A stretch of DNA of 33,846 nucleotides, from positions 1 through 33,846 of the forward strand of contig DJXF01000120.1 of NCBI GenBank assembly GCA_002449635.1. The letters run 5' to 3'. This document shows positions 31,377 through 33,846 of the stretch, one piece after another. Positions within the stretch are counted from its first letter, which is position 1. Each line of letters starts with the position of its first letter. A program made the position numbers and the translations under genes. The notes beneath the pieces are model-generated. The model saw only the letters and a program-made list of their open reading frames with translations. It was not told the origin of the DNA and ran no database searches. Origin of the DNA: Clostridiales bacterium UBA7011. GTDB lineage: Bacteria > Bacillota > Clostridia > Oscillospirales > Butyricicoccaceae.

Positions 31377-32636
31377 ATGAAGAAACGATATCTGATGCTC
31401 ATACCGGTGGCGGCCTGTGTGATTGCCTGCGCCGCCGCAGTGGGATATATCCGGTTTCATCCGGAACAGGCGCCGGAGGGAACGCCGTTTTTGCTGGAAC
31501 AGGCGCAGGCGCAGCCGCAGCAGGAATCGGGCAGCGGAGAGCAGCCGGAGCCGCAGCAGGAATCCGAGCCGCAGCTGTCTGCGGAGCAGAAGCGCGCGCA
31601 GGAAATTCTGGACGGCATGACGCTCGACCAGAAAATATACCAGATGATGTTCGTGCGTCCGGAAACACTGATGCATGTGCGGCGGGTACAGCGCGCCGGG
31701 GAGGCAACGCAGCGTGCGATTGAGGAAAGGCCGGTCGGCGGCATTCTGTATTCTTCGGATAATTTCCGCAGCACGTCACAGACCAGTGAAATGCTGAGCA
31801 GCACACAGGACTATGCGCGTCAGGCGGGCGCGAAAATCCCGCTGTTCACGGGCGTCGAAGAGGAGGGCGGCTCGGCTGCCGGCGTCGCTTCGCGTCTGAA
31901 TACGACAGCATTCGAGGATATGGCGGAGTACGGCGAGCAGAACGATCCGCAGCAGGCCTACGAAATCGGCAAGACCATCGCTGCGGACATCAGCGGCCTG
32001 GGCTTCAATGTGGATTTTGCACCGGTGGCCGACCTTTTGCTCAACGAAAACAACAGGGAAATCGGCGCGCGCTCGTTCGGCAGCGATCCGGCGGCGGTTT
32101 CCGCGATGGTGGAAAATGAGGTCAAGGGCCTGCAGGAAAACGGGGTCATGTCCGTGCTCAAGCACTTCCCCGGAACGGGAAGCACAAACAGCAGCTCGCA
32201 CGATGACGCTGCACAGACGGGACGCCGGCTCGAGCAGCTGCGCACGCACGATCTCAAGCCGTTCCAGGCGGGCATGGCGCAGAACGCGGCCTTTGTACTC
32301 GTTTCGCACATGACCGCAGCGGAGGTTGACAGTGTGCCGTGCTCCCTGTCGAAAAAGGTTGTCACCGACCTGCTGCGCGATGAGCTGGGGTACAACGGCA
32401 TCGCCATCACAGACAGCCTCGACCTGCGCTCCATCACGAGAGCGTACAGCAATGATGACGCGGTGGTACAGGCGGTAGCGGCAGGCGAGGATATGCTGCT
32501 GTGTCCGCCGAGCATCGAGGAGGCTTACGACGCGCTGACAGCCGCGGTTGCAGACGGCACAATTCCGGAGTCGCGCATTGATGAGAGCGTCCTGCGCATC
32601 CTGACGGCAAAGCTGCAGTACGGTCTGATGAACTGA
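31377..32636 (+). CDS. Membrane-anchored GH3-family beta-N-acetylhexosaminidase-like protein
   Basis: This 419-residue protein starts with a membrane segment (about 6-24, MKKRYLMLIPVAACVIACAA) and a low-complexity Gln/Glu/Pro linker (40-70), then a glycoside hydrolase family 3 N-terminal barrel of the NagZ kind. LKHFPGTGST (261-270), VSHMTA (309-314) and ITDSLDLRSI (344-353) with the expected nucleophile Asp346 are present. His275 in NSSSHDD matches the catalytic His, but the Asp two residues before it in NagZ enzymes is Ser273 here. NagZ enzymes release N-acetylglucosamine from muropeptides. The anchor puts it outside the membrane. The SD is AGGAGG. The CxxC-like residues in the first helix could also be a lipobox (VIAC), less typical. 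Confidence 0.88.
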   Translation: MKKRYLMLIPVAACVIACAAAVGYIRFHPEQAPEGTPFLLEQAQAQPQQESGSGEQPEPQQESEPQLSAEQKRAQEILDGMTLDQKIYQMMFVRPETLMHVRRVQRAGEATQRAIEERPVGGILYSSDNFRSTSQTSEMLSSTQDYARQAGAKIPLFTGVEEEGGSAAGVASRLNTTAFEDMAEYGEQNDPQQAYEIGKTIAADISGLGFNVDFAPVADLLLNENNREIGARSFGSDPAAVSAMVENEVKGLQENGVMSVLKHFPGTGSTNSSSHDDAAQTGRRLEQLRTHDLKPFQAGMAQNAAFVLVSHMTAAEVDSVPCSLSKKVVTDLLRDELGYNGIAITDSLDLRSITRAYSNDDAVVQAVAAGEDMLLCPPSIEEAYDALTAAVADGTIPESRIDESVLRILTAKLQYGLMN

Positions 32637-32655
32637 CAAAAGAACAATCGAAGCA

Positions 32656-32707
32656 TACGGCATCTCCGGCGGTGATTTACCGTTCGGAGTGTGCCGTTTC
32701 TTTTTTT
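32656..32707 (+). terminator. Terminator of the GH3 gene
   Basis: Outer CGGCA/TGCCG with an inner CTCCG/CGGAG stem, then TTTCTTTTTTT, 20 bp after the stop. Confidence 0.8.
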
Positions 32708-32736
32708 CAGGGGACTGGCAATATGCATAAATGAAG

Positions 32737-32792
32737 GAAGTTCAATTTGTATATATTGGTGGAATTAGACATCCGGAGGGGGGGACTTCCTT
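32737..32792. repeat. Inverted repeat overlapping the ptsI -35 box
   Basis: AAGGAAGTTC (32737-32746) and GGACTTCCTT (32783-32792) are inverted copies with one mismatch, 36 bp apart. The right arm overlaps the first two bases of the ptsI -35. It could be an operator; chance cannot be excluded. The rest of 32708-32790 shows no gene. Confidence 0.35.
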
Positions 32793-32819
32793 GACAAGTC
32801 TGTAAAAAACGGATAAGAT
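32791..32819 (+). promoter_or_regulatory. Promoter of ptsI
   Basis: TTGACA (32791-32796), a 17-bp spacer, TAAGAT (32814-32819). The leader to ptsI is about 150 nt. Confidence 0.75.
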
Positions 32820-32880
32820 TTAGATGCAATAGGTAACATAAAAAAATATGACAGCTTGTTGCGGCTCGTTCGAACAAAAC

Positions 32881-32932
32881 CCAATAACACAGGACGTTGC
32901 CTTTGACTGTGGTTATTTGGCGTTTTTCTTTA
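32881..32932 (+). promoter_or_regulatory. Attenuator-like terminator in the ptsI leader
   Basis: CCAATAACACAG (32881-32892) pairs with CTGTGGTTATTTGG (32907-32920) through two single-base bulges, and is followed by CG and TTTTTCTT. It sits between the ptsI promoter and the ptsI start, so it would stop transcription before the gene unless opened. The sequence just before (GTTCGAAC palindrome and TTGTT/AACAA arms, about 32853-32876) could form an alternative fold. The layout recalls GlcT/LicT-controlled leaders, but no RAT consensus was confirmed. Confidence 0.55.
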
Positions 32933-32978
32933 TATGGACACAATCGGTCGAGAAATCAGTAAGGGAGGAATTCCAATT

Positions 32979-33846
32979 ATGTACACCATTCAGGGCAAGG
33001 GCGTTTCCAAGGGCGTCGCAGACGGTCCGATTTATTTTTATCGCCGCGGCGGCGGAGAGGTCGTCAAGACAGCCGTAGCAGACATTGAGGCGGAGAAGCA
33101 GCGCTTTGAGACAGCGCGCGGCACCGCAATGGATCAGCTTTCCGCACTGTACGACAAGGCGGTTGCCGAGGTCGGCGAGGAAGGCGCGGCACTGTTTGAA
33201 GCACATCAGATGATGCTGGACGATCTCGATTATATCGACGGCATCAACGATCTGATTGAGGGCGAGAGCATCAACGCGGAGTACGCGGTGTCGCAGATCG
33301 CAGAGCAGTTTGCAGAGATGTTCGCTTCCATGGACGACGCCTATATGCAGGCGCGTGCGGCGGACGTCAAGGATATTTCCAACCGTGTCATCGGCATTCT
33401 GAGCGGTGCGGTTGCAGGCGGCATCGATTCGGATGTGCCGGTCATCCTCGCATCGGATGATCTCGCGCCGTCAGAAACCGTTCAGCTCGACAAGTCGAAG
33501 ATTCTGGGCTTTGTCACCTCCGGCGGCTCCGGCAACAGCCATACGGCGATTCTGGCGCGCACAATGGGCATTCCCGCGATCATCGGCGTCGGCGACGCGC
33601 TGACCGAGGATCTCGAGGGCAAGATGGCGATTATTGACGGTTCGTCCGGCGAAGTCGCAGTGGAGCCGGATGAGACCACCAGCGAGCGTCTGCTCAAGAA
33701 GCAGGCGAAGGAGCGCGCGCTCAAGGAGCTGCTCGACCAGCTGAAGGGCAAGGAAAATGTCACACTGGACGGCCGCAAGGTCATGGTATACTGCAACATC
33801 GGCTCGCCCGATGATGTGGATCCCGTACTGGCGAACGACGGCGGCG
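32979..33846 (+). CDS. ptsI: PEP-protein phosphotransferase (PTS enzyme I), N-terminal half
   Basis: The first 289 residues are present; the gene runs off the window end and has no stop. It begins MYTIQGKGVSKGVADGPIYF behind AAGGGAGGAA. The HPr-binding helical part follows, then the swivelling His domain GSGNSHTAILARTMGIPAI with phospho-His188, and the family-typical KILGFVTSGG before it. Enzyme I takes phosphate from phosphoenolpyruvate and passes it to HPr, the first step of PTS sugar import. No ptsH lies upstream, unlike the ptsHI operon of many Firmicutes. The PEP-binding C-terminal half (about 280 residues) lies beyond the window. Confidence 0.95.
   Translation, partial: MYTIQGKGVSKGVADGPIYFYRRGGGEVVKTAVADIEAEKQRFETARGTAMDQLSALYDKAVAEVGEEGAALFEAHQMMLDDLDYIDGINDLIEGESINAEYAVSQIAEQFAEMFASMDDAYMQARAADVKDISNRVIGILSGAVAGGIDSDVPVILASDDLAPSETVQLDKSKILGFVTSGGSGNSHTAILARTMGIPAIIGVGDALTEDLEGKMAIIDGSSGEVAVEPDETTSERLLKKQAKERALKELLDQLKGKENVTLDGRKVMVYCNIGSPDDVDPVLANDGG

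Overview
The window looks like chromosomal DNA of an anaerobic, spore-forming Clostridia bacterium, probably an Oscillospirales-type gut Firmicute (GC-rich codons in the genes, AT-rich intergenic promoters). The lineage is inferred from gene families and promoter style, not from a database search. Clues are an Rnf complex in the order C-D-G-E-A-B, Mini-ribonuclease III, single-chain PurL with a fused glutaminase, a glmS ribozyme, strong SD sequences, DUF445 and DUF5662 proteins, and a small Asn/Gln/Ser-rich protein behind a sigma-G-like promoter.

Layout. 1-4.8 kb: the start of a leftward gene that leaves the window, then yebC (-), the repeat protein (+), mrnC (-), a thioredoxin (+), a lipoprotein (-) and gap (-), mostly separated by hairpin terminators. 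4.9-12.8 kb: a soluble histidine-kinase-like protein, then rnfCDGEAB with its own promoter and a structured GC-rich leader, and a membrane-anchored DUF4015 glycosidase-like protein ending at a strong terminator. 12.8-16.7 kb: an OmpR-type response regulator, its membrane sensor kinase, and an HtrA/DegP-like protease. 16.7-21.9 kb: a 455-bp non-coding stretch with a duplicated hairpin, then purL and rpe, the latter behind a structured leader.

21.9-26.4 kb is the accessory part: a three-gene cassette bounded by two bidirectional terminators and set between housekeeping genes. It holds an HprK-like P-loop protein (-), divergent to a protein joining a nucleotidyltransferase-5-like region to a SipW-type Ser/His signal peptidase, followed by an ABC exporter. 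These families are known as partners in modified-peptide (RiPP, lasso-type) clusters, but no precursor peptide or cyclase is visible. It is the best candidate for an undescribed system.

26.4-33.8 kb: glmS (-) with its self-cleaving ribozyme, a DUF445 membrane protein, a DUF5662 protein, a Cof-type HAD phosphatase (-), a lipid- or membrane-anchored GH3 family protein, and the first half of ptsI behind a promoter and an attenuator-like hairpin.

Together the genes cover ferredoxin:NAD+ energy conservation (Rnf), glycolysis and the pentose phosphate pathway (gap, rpe), sugar import (ptsI), amino-sugar and purine synthesis (glmS, purL) and envelope quality control (two-component pair, htrA). No tRNA, rRNA, CRISPR array, transposase or phage gene was seen.
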